From: Rachycentron canadum
Lineage: Eukaryota > Chordata > Actinopteri > Carangiformes > Rachycentridae
Assembly (NCBI GenBank): GCA_038496675.1
Contig: CM076662.1
Location: 13,954,645-14,018,644 of the forward strand
DNA: 64,000 bases
Direction: 5' to 3'
The notes under the pieces are model-generated. The model worked only from the letters and a program-made list of their open reading frames with translations, searched no databases and had not been told where the DNA came from. The position numbers and the translations under genes were made by a program. The stretch's first letter is position 1. Each line of letters opens with the position of its first letter. Shown piece by piece: positions 45,301 through 55,202 of the stretch.

Positions 45301-48300
45301 ATGTACTCTGGACAGGCAGTAGATACAAGCTTTCCCGGAGGCCCTTCGGGCCAACAAACAATGCCGTCCCATTCTGGTGAGCAGAAACCATCTGCAGAGA
45401 CAAAAGCAGTGCTGACTTTAAAAAAAAGAGTGGTTTTAGCATTACACGGCTGTAGGCATTTACAAGAGAAGGGCTCTGTGTTATAAATGATTCTGTTGTC
45501 CTTTAAAAACTGGGCCAGATGCATGAACTTTACTGATATGTAAATGAGCACAGCAGAGGAAACAAGTGATCTGTATTGAGTCTGTTTTGTTTGAGGTCAA
45601 GCATGGGTCACCCTTAGAACATACATACTTGACCGCTCCACATATGTTGTGATATAATTAAGACAATCATGTAATGCATAGACTACTGATGTCCATTGAA
45701 TCTCGTGTGCTTATTAAGACCAGTTTGTTTGTAAAGTGCAGCAGATTTCCACTGCAACTCCTACACTGTTGATAACATCCTATTGTTTTATGTTGTATGG
45801 AACTGGTCTCAGTATGTCAGTTAAAATATTCTCTGCAACACTGGCTAAACCTAAGTAGCTCATTACTGTGAAATAAAAGTGCTATGTTGTATAGCTCATT
45901 TTTCTGCAGCTGTAACAATGGCAACAATTAACCAATCATCAAATTTGTTGCAAATTAAATTTGTTTTTATCATACAATCAAATCATTGGCTTATTGTTTT
46001 AGTTGTAAACCGCAGAGCACTAGTGGCATCTGCTATCTCTATTTGTCACTGTTTAACAAACAAAAAATATATACCTGCAATATATAATTTATAACTACTA
46101 ACATTACTATGAACAATAATATTACTAATAATAATAATTAATGGTCAAATCATTTTGGTTTTTCAGTGGCTGTTGTCAATGCTGATACTTAGAGAGCAGG
46201 GCAGCTGATGGGTGATCTATATTGCCATTGTTATGTTGTTGTTTTGCATTGTATCTAATGAAATACAACAATTTAATAATACATTACGTTACATTACATT
46301 TACTCATTTGGCAGACGCTTTTATCCACAATGACTTGCAATGAGTGACATGAAAAAAGCTACAGTGCAGCGGAGTGTCCCAGTGTAATTATGAAGTACTA
46401 CATATATTAAATAAGATCATATGAGAAACAAATGATAAGAAGTGCAACAAAAGTTTTAGTTAGTTAGACATGTTAAGGTTTTTAGGCGAGGAGGTACTCT
46501 TTTTTACTCTTGAAAAATATTTTTAAGAGTTTCTTGAAGACAGAAAGCGATGCCCCCCTGCTCTGATAGGATTCAGAAGCTTGTTCCACCATCTGGGAAT
46601 AGCCTGGACTGTGATTGCTTTGCTAGACTTGATTCGGGTGACAATGGTTAGCAAGTGTACGTCAATGAGTACGCTACTGACATGCTCTTTTGGACTGATT
46701 GAAGATCAGAAGGGAAACTGCATTCGGGACGATCTGCAAGGGTTTCGCTAAGCATAAAGTAAGGCCTGCCAGAAGAGAATTGCAACAGTTGAAACGAGAG
46801 ATAACCAAGGCCTGGACCAAGAGCTCGTGAAGAACTGAGGTAAGACTTATCCTGATGTTATAAAAGGCAAAGTGACACTACCAAGACATGGACCATTGGA
46901 TGCGGTCAGAAAACGATAATCAGTCCTTGAACAGGGAAGGACAGGTATAGCTGGGTGTCGTCAGCGTAGCAGTGATAAGAGAAGCCGTGCGAGCAGATAA
47001 TTGGACCCAAGAAGGTGGTGTATATTGCAAAGAGGAGGGGTCCCAGAACCAAACTTTGGGGCACCCTAGTGTGGAGGGTGGGGTGGGCTAGGGACATTTG
47101 TCGTTACAGTTACACAATGAAGGAGCACCCGGTTAGGTAGGATTCAAATCAAGAGAGGGCTTTATCCAAGATATCCATATTGGAGAACTATAAAAACAAA
47201 TGACACACACAATTTTTAATGAAAATAAAATGGATGATATGCAGATTAGCAGTTTTTAAAGAATAATCAGTACCTAATGAACCAATTTAAAGAAATCAAC
47301 TATTATGCTGTAATTACACTTAATGTGTTTTTCTGCAATTACAGGATTGGCTGGTCCAATGAAACTTGGAAGGATTTTCAATTAAATGTTAGAGTTTTTG
47401 AGGCTGTGGTGAAAAACATTTACAACATAAAAAGCCAAGGAACCATTATTACACAAACCTCTCAGTATTTTCTTTCTTGTGATTCCTACAACATTGGTGA
47501 CTGCATTCTTTTTCTGAACATCACAAAAATGTTGTCATCTATTTTCAGAGAGGAATGCAGACCATGTCATTTTGCAATAATGTGCCTATACTTAGACCAG
47601 ACAAAGAGCTGCAGGTTCAAATGGAAAAAAAATCTGTTTCATAGCAGAGGGCTCCTTAATTGTCAGCTAACCCGTGGACCTCAGCCCTCTGATAGTGGGC
47701 ACAAAGTCCCTTTCCCCACAGATTCCTGGCAAAAACCTTCCTTATGGCTTGGCATTTGTGTTGTATTATTGAAAACATCTGCCCCACTTTGACCACTAAT
47801 AAGTAGCTAAGGATAAAACTGAACCTATCCTCTCTTTGCAGTAGATCCATTATGTTCTCATTCCTGTAATCAAACTTACAAAGAAACATCTGAAGCAATG
47901 ACGACATGCTTTTTATTTGCCTGTCACAAAATTAAAGAGCAGACTGAGTGGAGCTGACTGATTCCTACAGATTTCTGGTGGGAGAAAAATAGCGTTTAGT
48001 TTTGAAAATCACACTGACCACACATCGTGGGAGTAAAAGTAGAATTGCTGTTCACTTTTGCCATAGGTTTTATTACCATCAGACCACCTACTAACAGGTT
48101 TAAATTAAACACTGAACACACACATATATAATTTCCCGAAAATTTCTTGACCACGATTTAAATATAAACGTGGCTACAGGGGGACTTTGGTATTAGTGAT
48201 GTCACTGAGGTTTTTAATAAGGTTTTTTCTCCCCCCAACTCATTTGATTCTGACCTGCAGATGTCAAAACACATATTACACTTTCTCCTGATACATGCAA

Positions 48301-51300
48301 CCTTTTATAATGATTGCTGATGTTATTCTACACCCAGACCACAAGCTTGAAGGCTGAGCTATTTTCACACTGCAAGGTCTGGGGCATTGAACCCACATCC
48401 CTCCACTGTCCTCTCCAGGCAAACCTCAGTGTTTCCCTCAATGAAAACCTTGTCTCAGCCACGTAATGGAGACTTTTGTGTATTTAAAGCACAAATGAGA
48501 AATAAAAACAAATAGATAAAATGCTGAAATACAACCAAACCAAAGTTTCAGCCTCGCATGGGACTTTTCAGCACACAATCAATTCATTACTCTGAGTAAA
48601 CCCTACATTTCACACTGCTGGTGTTTTAAAATAGTCATCACCCCACATCTCCTATAATAGCTCAGAAAACCACAAGTTTACAGTGCCAGAAAAAAAAAAA
48701 GGAAAAAAAAAAAAAACTCCGGGGGTGGTCAGGCAGGACACAGGCAAGACAAACACAGATGTAAAGCCAAAGTCCTAAAAAAAATGCACACTAGCTGCTA
48801 TTCTCTAAATTTACCTCAACCCACAGATTCAAGGTTACACCACAATACAAGAGACAAAAAAAGAATATGTAAAAAAGTGAACTCTGTCCAAATCCTGACA
48901 CACTTCAAAGAAAATGCTTACATGGGTCATCAGAAAGCACAAGTAATGATTTCCTTGAACTTTATCTCAAATCTTGACCGCCTCCATAATTTTACTCCAC
49001 TAAAACCAAGGTTTTAAATCATTTCCACATTACATAATTACAAACAAACAACCAGATGAGACACGTAAGTTCAAATCAAGTTCAAGTAAAGTGAAGTGAA
49101 AGCAATTCGAATAGCATTAAGTTAAAAAAATAACAAATCAAGCATGTTAAAAGAACACATGTGTGCTTATTCAGGCATATAGTACAACCACACCAGGGAC
49201 GCTCTTCTTCTTTATTAAGGTAATATGTTTATTCTAAGTCCTTCAGCTGTTATGTGATTGAACAGACATGTGCAACCTTCCAAAAGAGGTCAGAAAACAG
49301 CCATCACATGCAGGATGAGTCACGTCCAGTGTGTCAGCATCATCAGGTATGAAGGCCAGCTCTCATGTGCTTATCTACCTCCCAAAACAGCACCTCAAGC
49401 ATTTCCCAGAATGCCCAGACCAACCTTCCTGATTGGCTCGTCCCAGTCCAAACATCCTTACTGATGTACAGAAAGAAGAAACATGCTCACGAGTGAATAG
49501 TTCACCGAATTAGAGCAGCAACTGATTATTATTTACACTATTGTTTAATTCATTAAACGATAGATTAATTAGTTGATTGAAGTGAAATAAAATTAAATAC
49601 TCATTATAAGTTCAAGGTAATTTCTATCTTCAATCGGTTACTTTGTCCGACCAACAGTTGAAACAAAAAAAATATTCAATTGAATTCTACATTTAACCAT
49701 ATGAATGCCAAAGTGGAAGTATTACTTAGATCTTATCCTGTCAAGATTGTGTGAAAGTACTAACTACATTACTAATCAAAAGTATGGCATTAAAATTCAC
49801 TGTACAAAAAGATCTAAATGAAAAGACAGCTGCAAATGTTGCTTGGAGGTGGCTGTTGAAGTGTGACACCAGGCTTGCCAGTCACTATGACATGTCAGGA
49901 TGGATTAAACGTGATGTGGTCGGATGTGCAAGACAGACTCCCTCTGAAAGAGGCCTAATGTTTGACTGACTGCTCTGCTTTTCATTAGCATCTATGGCAG
50001 CCCTGTTAAAAGCACAGTGTTGTTATGAAAACCCAGGGCATCTTACACAAGCTGCTGATCGGCGCCTGCAGTTTTCAATAGTAGCAATTCTGTCATATTT
50101 TCTGAAATCCAATTTGAGATTTGTGGACATTTATCAAAACCATGAAGAGTTGGGAAATCCTACCACACAGAGAAAGTAACTCCAGGGAATGGTCAACAAA
50201 AGTTTTTTGTGTTCAGAGCCTGGAAGTAAACATTTTTAATTATGTGTTTCATCTACAAGGGGGTATCGTTTGGAGGGTCGAGGAATTCAATGCGACCACA
50301 ATCCACTGGGGTTAAAGAGAAAATAATATGGCTGGTTTGACTGTGGAGTCCAAAATCCTCCCCTGAACAACTGGGAAAATGGCAGTAACCACAATGAGAT
50401 ACAGTAGATCCTGGGGTCTGCTGGAAAATGGTGCTCGTCAGACACCCATAAATACACAAATACAGCCCAGGATCAGCTTTGCCCTCGATCTCAGCCTCTG
50501 GAAAGCTGCATGGAGGACAAAGAAAACAGAGCAGGATTTTTAAATGCAACCATCAACTTAGAGTATGCATTGGGCTGCCTGGGAACCGCTTCCAAAGATG
50601 TATTTGATTTGAACACATCAGCAAAAAGTGGGCAAAAACATTGAGAAGCGCTGAAGTGTGCACAACATCAGCTGATTAGTATGAGCTCTTATAATCAACA
50701 GTCACATTCAAACAAGTCACCAATCACATTCAATCAAGACAACAAGGCGGTCCTTTTACAGCCTGATGCACTCTCTCTTTCACTCTTGTGATCATCAAGC
50801 TGCTGCTGCTGGTAGCAACACTGTTCACTCATTCAATTCCTGATAAATTTTACTGTTTGTGCCAATTGATTTCTTCCTCCAACCTCCTGCTGGTACTCCT
50901 GGCAGCCCCTGCCTTGCACATTATGAGATATTCAAATCTTTGTCCATGAGGGTCTGTTCAGTGCAGCTCCTCTGGGATTTATTTCATTCCCCATCGACTC
51001 TGACTCTGGCCTGAATTCACTGGGGAGCTCCCTGAAAAGCTGAGCCTACTCTGACAAATAAAACAATTTTGCTGTGATAAATGGATCAGTTGCCTTTGAT
51101 ATAAGCAAAAGTCATTCAAAGCAACTTGCTGCAGGTAGTGAAAAATCACACTAATGGAAATCAAATCAAGGCTAATGAAGAAGGACCGTGTCGGTGCATG
51201 AGCCCATCACAATTTCGCATAACCTGCGTAATGAGTTTCCTTCCGTTTTCATCTTTCAGTTAACTGTCAGTGGTGTAAACCTGTTGTTAATCAAGGCATT

Positions 51301-52177
51301 TTGTTCAATATAAAGACCACGATAGATAGGCTTATGGATTTTATCTGTTATCTATGCAACATACTCATTTAAATTGCTGATTTGCATGGAAAGCATAAAC
51401 ACTGTAATTTCTCTGTCATTCTCTTAAGGCATGACAAGAATGAAATTCTAGTTCAGGGTGTGAATGATGGACCAGCAGCTACTCGGTACTACTGGATGAC
51501 TAAACGTGTCTTTGCAGGAATCTAATCAATGTCATAAAAACATATCTTACACAGGGTCTACGGGTCTGTAACATTTTCACACATTCCTGTCTTTACATTC
51601 ATGCTGGTGGGGTGGAAGCTCTAGGGGTGGCAGCTCTGGTCTGGTGGTCTGGCACACACAAACAGTGAAGGATTTCCTATGAAATTTGGTACAGACATTC
51701 ATGGCCCATTGAGGATAAATTATTTTGACTGGTGATCCGCTGACATTTCCTCTAGCGAGACAATGAGGTTGATGTTTGCGGTACTGAGTGAAATGTCTCA
51801 ACAACTACTAGATGGATGTGGCACAGACATTCATGTCCCCTGCAGTATTAACTGTAAAAACTTTGGTAATCCTCTTACTCTTAATTTAAATACTTGAAAA
51901 ACTAACGAAATTCCTTTCAGCCTCAGCCATATTTTTGGTTTTATTATACCTGCTAAACATTAGCATGTTAGCATTGCCATGTGAACATGTTAGAATGCTA
52001 ACATTGGTATTTATAGCATTTAGTGTCCCACATAGCGACTTGCATAGCTGCAGACACTTATTTTTTTTACTCACCAGGAATCTTGTGCTTGGACTTGATG
52101 TTACCCTCACACTTCCGTTTGGCTTTAAACAACAAGCCTATCTGCTCCTCTTTTGTGAGCACATCATCTGCATAAAC
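33030..52177 (-). CDS. pth1r: Parathyroid hormone/PTHrP receptor, class B GPCR (12 coding exons; signal exon not found)
   Basis: Coding exons in transcript order: 52177-52075, 45391-45281, 45048-44927, 41791-41697, 40138-39952, 36766-36613, 36242-36182, 35059-34993, 34839-34745, 34020-33879, 33525-33484, 33392-33030. All phases agree, giving 513 codons plus stop. The ectodomain has DDVLTKEEQI, six Cys (KRKCEG, GFCSPEWDGIVCWP, TACPEY, YRRCDN, NECAKF) and sequons NGT, NKT and NHS. The seven-helix core reads [100 protein letters not shown] and VAIIYCFCNGE. The tail ends ETVM, a PDZ ligand as in mammalian PTH1R. It couples PTH/PTHrP to Gs and Gq in bone, kidney and cartilage. The mammalian E2 exon is absent. 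Teleosts have pth1ra and pth1rb (PTH3R); which one this is was not resolved. PTH2R is less likely given the tail. Confidence 0.96.
33484..33525 (-). other. PTH receptor exon M7 (42 nt)
   Basis: Encodes GFLVAIIYCFCNGE, the distal part of helix 7. The 42-nt size equals the small M7 exon typical of class B receptors. The Ile equivalent to human I458 is present. Confidence 0.93.
33879..34020 (-). other. PTH receptor exon M6/7
   Basis: 142 nt encoding [20 protein letters not shown], extracellular loop 3 (YTEVSGVPWLIQ) and MHYEMLFNSFQ. The Thr equivalent to human T410 is intact. Confidence 0.95.
34745..34839 (-). other. PTH receptor exon M5
   Basis: 95 nt encoding helix 5 and loop 3 ([32 protein letters not shown]). 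It ends TAC AG|GTACCG, phase 2. Confidence 0.95.
34993..35059 (-). other. PTH receptor exon EL2
   Basis: 67 nt encoding extracellular loop 2 with the conserved CWDLSAGNLKW and the start of helix 5. This Cys pairs with the Cys at the top of helix 3. Confidence 0.93.
35060..36181 (-). other. PTH receptor intron (M4-EL2)
   Basis: 1.1 kb, no recognised element apart from a short A-run near 35529. Confidence 0.7.
36182..36242 (-). other. PTH receptor exon M4 (61 nt)
   Basis: Encodes G/[19 protein letters not shown], helix 4. It ends GA|GTAAGT and makes Glu with the next exon where human has Gly (before CWDL). Confidence 0.92.
36613..36766 (-). other. PTH receptor exon M3
   Basis: 154 nt encoding [52 protein letters not shown]. 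The intracellular loop 2 motif EKKY of mammalian PTH1R reads DRKY. Confidence 0.95.
37115..37465. repeat. Dispersed fish repeat carrying a (GGT)n expansion
   Basis: The flanks TATCTATACTGCTTATCCGT, ACAACCATTCACGCTCACAC, GGAGTACCCGGAGGGAACCC and ACATGCAAACTCCACACAGA, and the end TGTGAGGCGACAGTGCTAAC, belong to a repeat I know as extremely common in fish genomes. The segment expected after CAGGTTCG is replaced by (GTG)n and a G-run at 37146-37191. It lies in the PTH receptor M2-M3 intron. Confidence 0.7.
37146..37191. repeat. (GTG)n plus G-run microsatellite
   Basis: About 12 GTG units followed by 11 G. The G-rich strand could form quadruplex structure. Confidence 0.95.
37688..37725. repeat. 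38-bp perfect palindrome without spacer
   Basis: Left arm 37688-37706 (TGAATTCCATCCACACCGG) is the exact reverse complement of right arm 37707-37725. The centre is CCGGCCGG. It would form a cruciform or a foldback. It lies in the PTH receptor M2-M3 intron, 220 bp from a dispersed repeat, and belongs to no element I recognise. Confidence 0.95.
37790..37885 (+). repeat. Dispersed teleost intron repeat, short copy
   Basis: ACTCATGGTCCCCAGAGGAT, GTGGTGATCCCCTGACTTTT and CTCTAGTTTCACTATGAGAT are related to the copies at 51640 (+) and 23560 (-). Confidence 0.5.
39060..39310. repeat. Possible degraded copy of the 37.1-kb repeat family
   Basis: The words CTCACATTCACATCC, CAATTTAGAGTCTCCAATTTA and GTGGGAGGAAATCCACACAGACATGG appear in the order expected of that repeat, interrupted by unrelated sequence. 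It is weak. Confidence 0.35.
39952..40138 (-). other. PTH receptor exon M2
   Basis: 187 nt encoding [40 protein letters not shown] and the extracellular loop 1 insert (VTVEDLKSITEAPPANKTQF). The His equivalent to human H223 is present. NKT is a potential N-glycosylation site in the loop. Confidence 0.95.
40139..41696 (-). other. PTH receptor intron (M1-M2)
   Basis: 1.6 kb with CA/TG-rich stretches near 40232-40320. No gene or recognised element otherwise. Confidence 0.65.
41697..41791 (-). other. PTH receptor exon M1
   Basis: 95 nt encoding [20 protein letters not shown] and LMVAVVILGYFR, helix 1. The acceptor CTCTTCCGACAG at 41792 matches the human junction (EREVFDRL). A second in-frame acceptor 33 nt upstream (CTTCCCAG, exon start 41824) would insert 11 residues (LTIYQFILFRQ). 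Confidence 0.9.
42085..42250 (+). repeat. SINE-like dispersed repeat
   Basis: CTCCCCCTGCATTTCCTGTTTGTG, then CAAGTAAAGGCAAAAATGCC, is the 3' part of a repeat common in percomorph genomes. A related copy in the same orientation lies at 63160-63365. It sits in the G-M1 intron. Confidence 0.55.
43880..44310 (+). mobile_element. Tc1/mariner-like transposon fossil, 3' part
   Basis: The sequence follows the end of a Tc1-like transposase: CACTTCCAACTTTTTGGCCC, CAGAAGGCCATTTCTGTTTC, then after a purine tract CCTGACCCTAACCCCATCAA (the conserved D-L-N-P-I-E region, out of frame here), CTTGTGGCTTAATGGGAACA, and a tail TTTTGGCCATGACATGATGT resembling the terminal repeat. The central coding part is replaced by the A/G tract at 43985-44022, and frames are broken. 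It is inactive, in the G-M1 intron. Confidence 0.7.
43985..44022. repeat. (AAAAAG)n purine tract inside the Tc1-like fossil
   Basis: 38 bp of A and G only, interrupting transposase-derived sequence. Confidence 0.9.
44311..44926 (-). other. PTH receptor intron segment without recognised element
   Basis: AT-rich intron sequence between the Tc1-like fossil and exon G. The frame at 44326-44523 has no signature. Confidence 0.6.
44927..45048 (-). other. PTH receptor exon G
   Basis: 122 nt encoding GLAYRRCDNNGTWELATINK, TWANYNECAKFLYHYNHSHEK, the C-terminal part of the hormone-binding domain with Cys 5 and 6 and sequons NGT, NKT and NHS. Confidence 0.95.
45281..45391 (-). other. PTH receptor exon E3
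   Basis: 111 nt encoding DGFCSPEWDGIVCWPEGPPG, KLVSTACPEYIYDFNHKG, the hormone-binding core (Cys 2-4; Trp and Asp of the WD/CWP motif). Phase 1 in and out, so it joins E1 directly. Confidence 0.95.
46285..47180. repeat. Composite dispersed repeat containing an antisense LINE RT motif
   Basis: It begins with the very common fish word CATTTGGCAGACGCTTTTAT (46309 on). On the minus strand, 46905-47097 reads VPQSLVLGPLLFAIYT, GPIICSHGFSYHCYADDT, QLYLSFP, the YADD active site of a non-LTR reverse transcriptase. The rest matches a non-coding fish repeat that I recall carries this RT piece in antisense. The canonical GVPQGS reads RVPQSL. It is inactive. Confidence 0.75.
47277..47792 (+). other. Unexplained 171-codon open frame in a PTH receptor intron
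   Basis: ATG to TGA without a break, antisense to the receptor. The predicted product contains GWSNETWKDFQLNVRVFEAV but no family I recognise, no repeats and no signal peptide. Composition is that of the AT-rich surroundings and there is no visible promoter. Most likely a chance frame or relic of a repeat. Confidence 0.2.
48688..48716. repeat. Poly-A tract
   Basis: Two A-runs split by GG in the E1-E3 intron. Confidence 0.85.
49505..49600. repeat. Possible ATTAATCGATTA-type dispersed repeat
   Basis: GCAACTGATTATTATTTAC, then AAACGATAGATTAATTAGTTGATTG, resembles the end of an AT-rich percomorph repeat. Degenerate. Confidence 0.4.
51640..52060 (+). repeat. Dispersed teleost intron repeat, longest copy
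   Basis: The words GAAATTTGGTACAGACATTCATG, GTCTCAACAACTACTAGATGG, GCCTCAGCCATA and the TTAGCATGTTAGCATTGCCATG segment follow the order of a common percomorph repeat. It ends only about 15 bp before the donor of receptor exon E1. Confidence 0.7.
52075..52177 (-). other. PTH receptor exon E1
   Basis: 103 nt from acceptor TTTCTGCAG at 52178, encoding VYADDVLTKEEQIGLLFKAK and RKCEGNIKSKHKIP. It contains the first ectodomain Cys. Entered in phase 0, so the missing signal exon must end on a whole codon. Confidence 0.93.
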
Positions 52178-53993
52178 CTGCAGAAACAGAAAATGACAGG
52201 GTGAAGAAGTTAGGAAACTCTTTTCTTGCGATATATGTTGTAAACCAAAGTCCAAATCTCCAAACATCAATACACAACATGGCAGATTTTTGGTCTGTCC
52301 AAAAATGATTGAAAAAAAGGGAGGGGAATATTTAACTGCACATTTGTGGTCCCATCTGGTTCTGAAGCAAAGGTTCTGACTTTGCTCCTAGTGTAAAAAT
52401 GTGCATGAAATGCATCAGTTAGCTGACATCCAGACATGATTTGCTCTTCACAGCTGCTTGAAAACCCTCTAACCACTCCCTACAACCCTGGTCATAGTAC
52501 TGTGGACAGCACAATCTAAATCCAGTTTCCCTCAGTGAAATATGACTCAAAATGTACATTACTGACATTTTCTCAAATGAAACGTGACTTGAAGCAACAG
52601 GGTGGCCTGGACGTTAGACAACTTGCTCTGTATCTAAAAGGTCAGATTAGATTGTACTCTGGCCTGTCAAGTGTTCATTTATTGATGTCTTAACTGTCAT
52701 GAACCAAAAGACTAACTGTCTTTTAGTTCATGACAAAAGTTTTTTTTCCTTGAATAAACAGGATCAGTTTCACTTGTTGTTCTTCGTTCCAGCTTGTATT
52801 TCTGTGGTTAAGCCTCTATGTGGTTACTAATCAGACTTGACAAAGTTACAACATGGACAAAAATGAAATTTTACTCCCAATGTTTCCTTATACCTTATAT
52901 TTTCTCAGCTTTTGAATATTGTGTGGCGTGGTACCTCAGGTGTGGTTTTCCAGTCAGGGAAACATTTTCCATTCTAATAGGTCACACTGACTGGCTTGCT
53001 GTTTGACCACAGATTACTTTTCAGCAATGACAAATGTGACTGTATTGAAAATGACCACATTCATTTCTAACAGAGCGTGACAAGAAAAGTGGAAATGAAA
53101 ACATAAAAATTCAAGCCCAGCGCTAAACCTAAAGCACAGATCAGCACACAAATCACTAGGATTTTCTACGCTGTCATACGGAGGTTTTCATGGTCCTTTG
53201 AGCCATACTGCAGCAAAATGCAATATGTATCCACACAATGAAATACAAACTAACGTTTGTGCCATACAACATGCCTGGAGGTACGGCTGAAAAAACTCCC
53301 AGTCTTGTTTTTTTGGTTCAGTGATGCAGAGCAAACATTACAAATTAAAGACAGACATTCACTCAGAGCAGCTGACTCCCTGGCTGCAGCTGCATTTGTC
53401 AGTTTCACACACAAATCACAAATTTGGAGGTAAAGAATTTAGATTTTTGTTCTGACTTCTTTTAAAGAAGAAGTTAAATTCAAACACAGGTAGGACATAA
53501 TTTCATTTATAGAATAATCACATTCTTAAAATGCAAGATACAACCACAGTCTCACAGTCATTTTACAAAGGCAAAGGTAATATGGAGATATGATGTTTGC
53601 ATGCAGAAAGTGTGTGTTCAGTGGCTAATAATCGATGATGAATATGTTAAATCCTGCAGAACATAATTATTAGTTTAAACATTCACTGTTAGAATCTCAA
53701 TCTTTGCTTCTAACCATGAAAACTGCAGTGGTATAAGGGGTATCTAGATCCAATACTAGAATAAATGTACAGTCATGAAATAAAAAAGTGATACATTCAA
53801 TATCTGCTTTATGGTATTATCAGGAAAATGTAGTCAGGAGAAAACATACTCATTATTCTGCAGCTGCTGTTAGACTCAATAACTGTATTGGAGTAAAAAA
53901 AACAAAACAAAACATAATTTCCCTCAAACATGTGGTGAAGTCAAAGTATTAAGTAGCTGAAAGTGGAAATTTTGAAGAACTTGAGCAAATGTG

Positions 53994-55011
53994 CACTGCT
54001 CAAAAAAATGAAGGGAACACTTAATCATCACAGTATAACACCAAGTCAGTTAAACCTAGGATATCAATCTATCCATTTAGGAAGCACAGGTGATTGTAAA
54101 TCAATTTCACCTGCTTTTGTGCAAATGAAAGTGACAACAGGTGCAATTAAGAGGCAAAAGCAAGACAACCCCCAAAAAGGAAATGGCTTTGCATGTGGTG
54201 GCCACAGACAATTGCCCTCTCCTTATCCTTCCTGACTGATTCTTCCTAATAATGTCCTTGCAACTACTGGTAGGGTGAGGCAATACCTGCAGCCCAATCA
54301 GGTTGCACAGGGAGTCCAGCTCCTCAAGGAAAGTTTGCTGTCTCTCCCAGCACAGTCTAAAGAGCATAGAGGAGAAACCAGGAGGCTGTTACATGAGGAG
54401 AGCGGGACACGGCTGCAGAAGGGTATCAAGCCAGCAGCAGGACCGGTACCTACTCTTTTGTGAGGCCAGAGCCCTAACAAAATGACCTCCAGCAGGCTAC
54501 TGGTGTGCATGTTTCTGAGCACACTGACAGAAACAGACTCCACGACAGTGGCATGAGGACCCCAAGTCCTCTAGGGGGATGTGTCCAGAGCAATAGTCAG
54601 GCTCCTCCAGGTTCAGATGAAATGCCCAGCCTCACGTGGCCGGAGAGTATCAGCAGTACCTGGATGACGAAGACACCGATGCCAGTGACTGTCCCTCTTG
54701 TTCCTTTGACCTAAAGCCAATTGAGCACCTCATAGACATTATGTATCAGTGCATTTGACACCACCGAGTACTGTACACACTACTGATGTCACATTATAAG
54801 TTACCTTGATGAAATTCAGTCTGTGATTTTAAAGTTTTACCTAGATTTTTGGTGTGATTGTGAATCCAGGCCTCAATGGGGTGATGATTTTGGTTTCCAT
54901 TGACAACTGTCACATAATTTTGTTTTCAACAAATTGAATAATTGAATTGAATAATTTGTTCATTGAGATCTGATGAATGACTTAATGTTGTTTTTGATGT
55001 TAATGACAGTG
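53994..55011 (+). mobile_element. Tc1/mariner-like transposon, internally deleted and inactive
   Basis: The left end is CACTGCTCAAAAAAATGAAG followed by GGAACACTT, a terminal sequence widespread in fish. The right end is a diverged ...GACAGTG, giving CACTG/CAGTG termini. Inside are broken transposase pieces: QQDRYL (54442 region), then in one frame NAQPHVAGEYQQYLDDEDTD and DLKPIEHLIDIM, the third-catalytic-residue region of a DDE transposase. Stops and frameshifts abound, and the part expected to hold the first Asp motif is missing between 54580 and 54620. Confidence 0.8.
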
Positions 55012-55153
55012 TACTCTTATACCATCGCTGGAAAGCTTATTGTAACAGAAGTACTGCACAGTAAGCAGTATCTATATTTGTAGTTGGCTGCTAAAAATGA
55101 CATGAGAACCAGTTACTGCAGCAAAGCAGCAGTCTTGATATTTTTCAAGACAC

Positions 55154-55164
55154 ACCCCCCCCCC

Positions 55165-55201
<37 letters not shown>
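55154..55201. repeat. C-run plus (CA)n microsatellite
   Basis: About 13 C followed by about 17 CA units. It lengthens a chance minus-strand frame (55072-55548) as Cys-Val repeats. Confidence 0.95.

Positions 55202-55202
<1 letters not shown>

Larger units (their letters stand above)
45392..52074 (-). other. PTH receptor intron E1-E3 (no mammalian E2 exon)
   Basis: 6.7 kb holding the LINE-derived repeat at 46285-47180, a 171-codon unexplained frame at 47277-47792, an A-run at 48688-48716 and the dispersed repeat at 51640-52060. I found no exon encoding the mammalian E2 segment. Confidence 0.75.

Noticed and set aside
54298..54543. Overlapping frames of 60-81 codons on both strands
   Set aside because: They are shadows of the decayed Tc1-like transposase, not independent genes.
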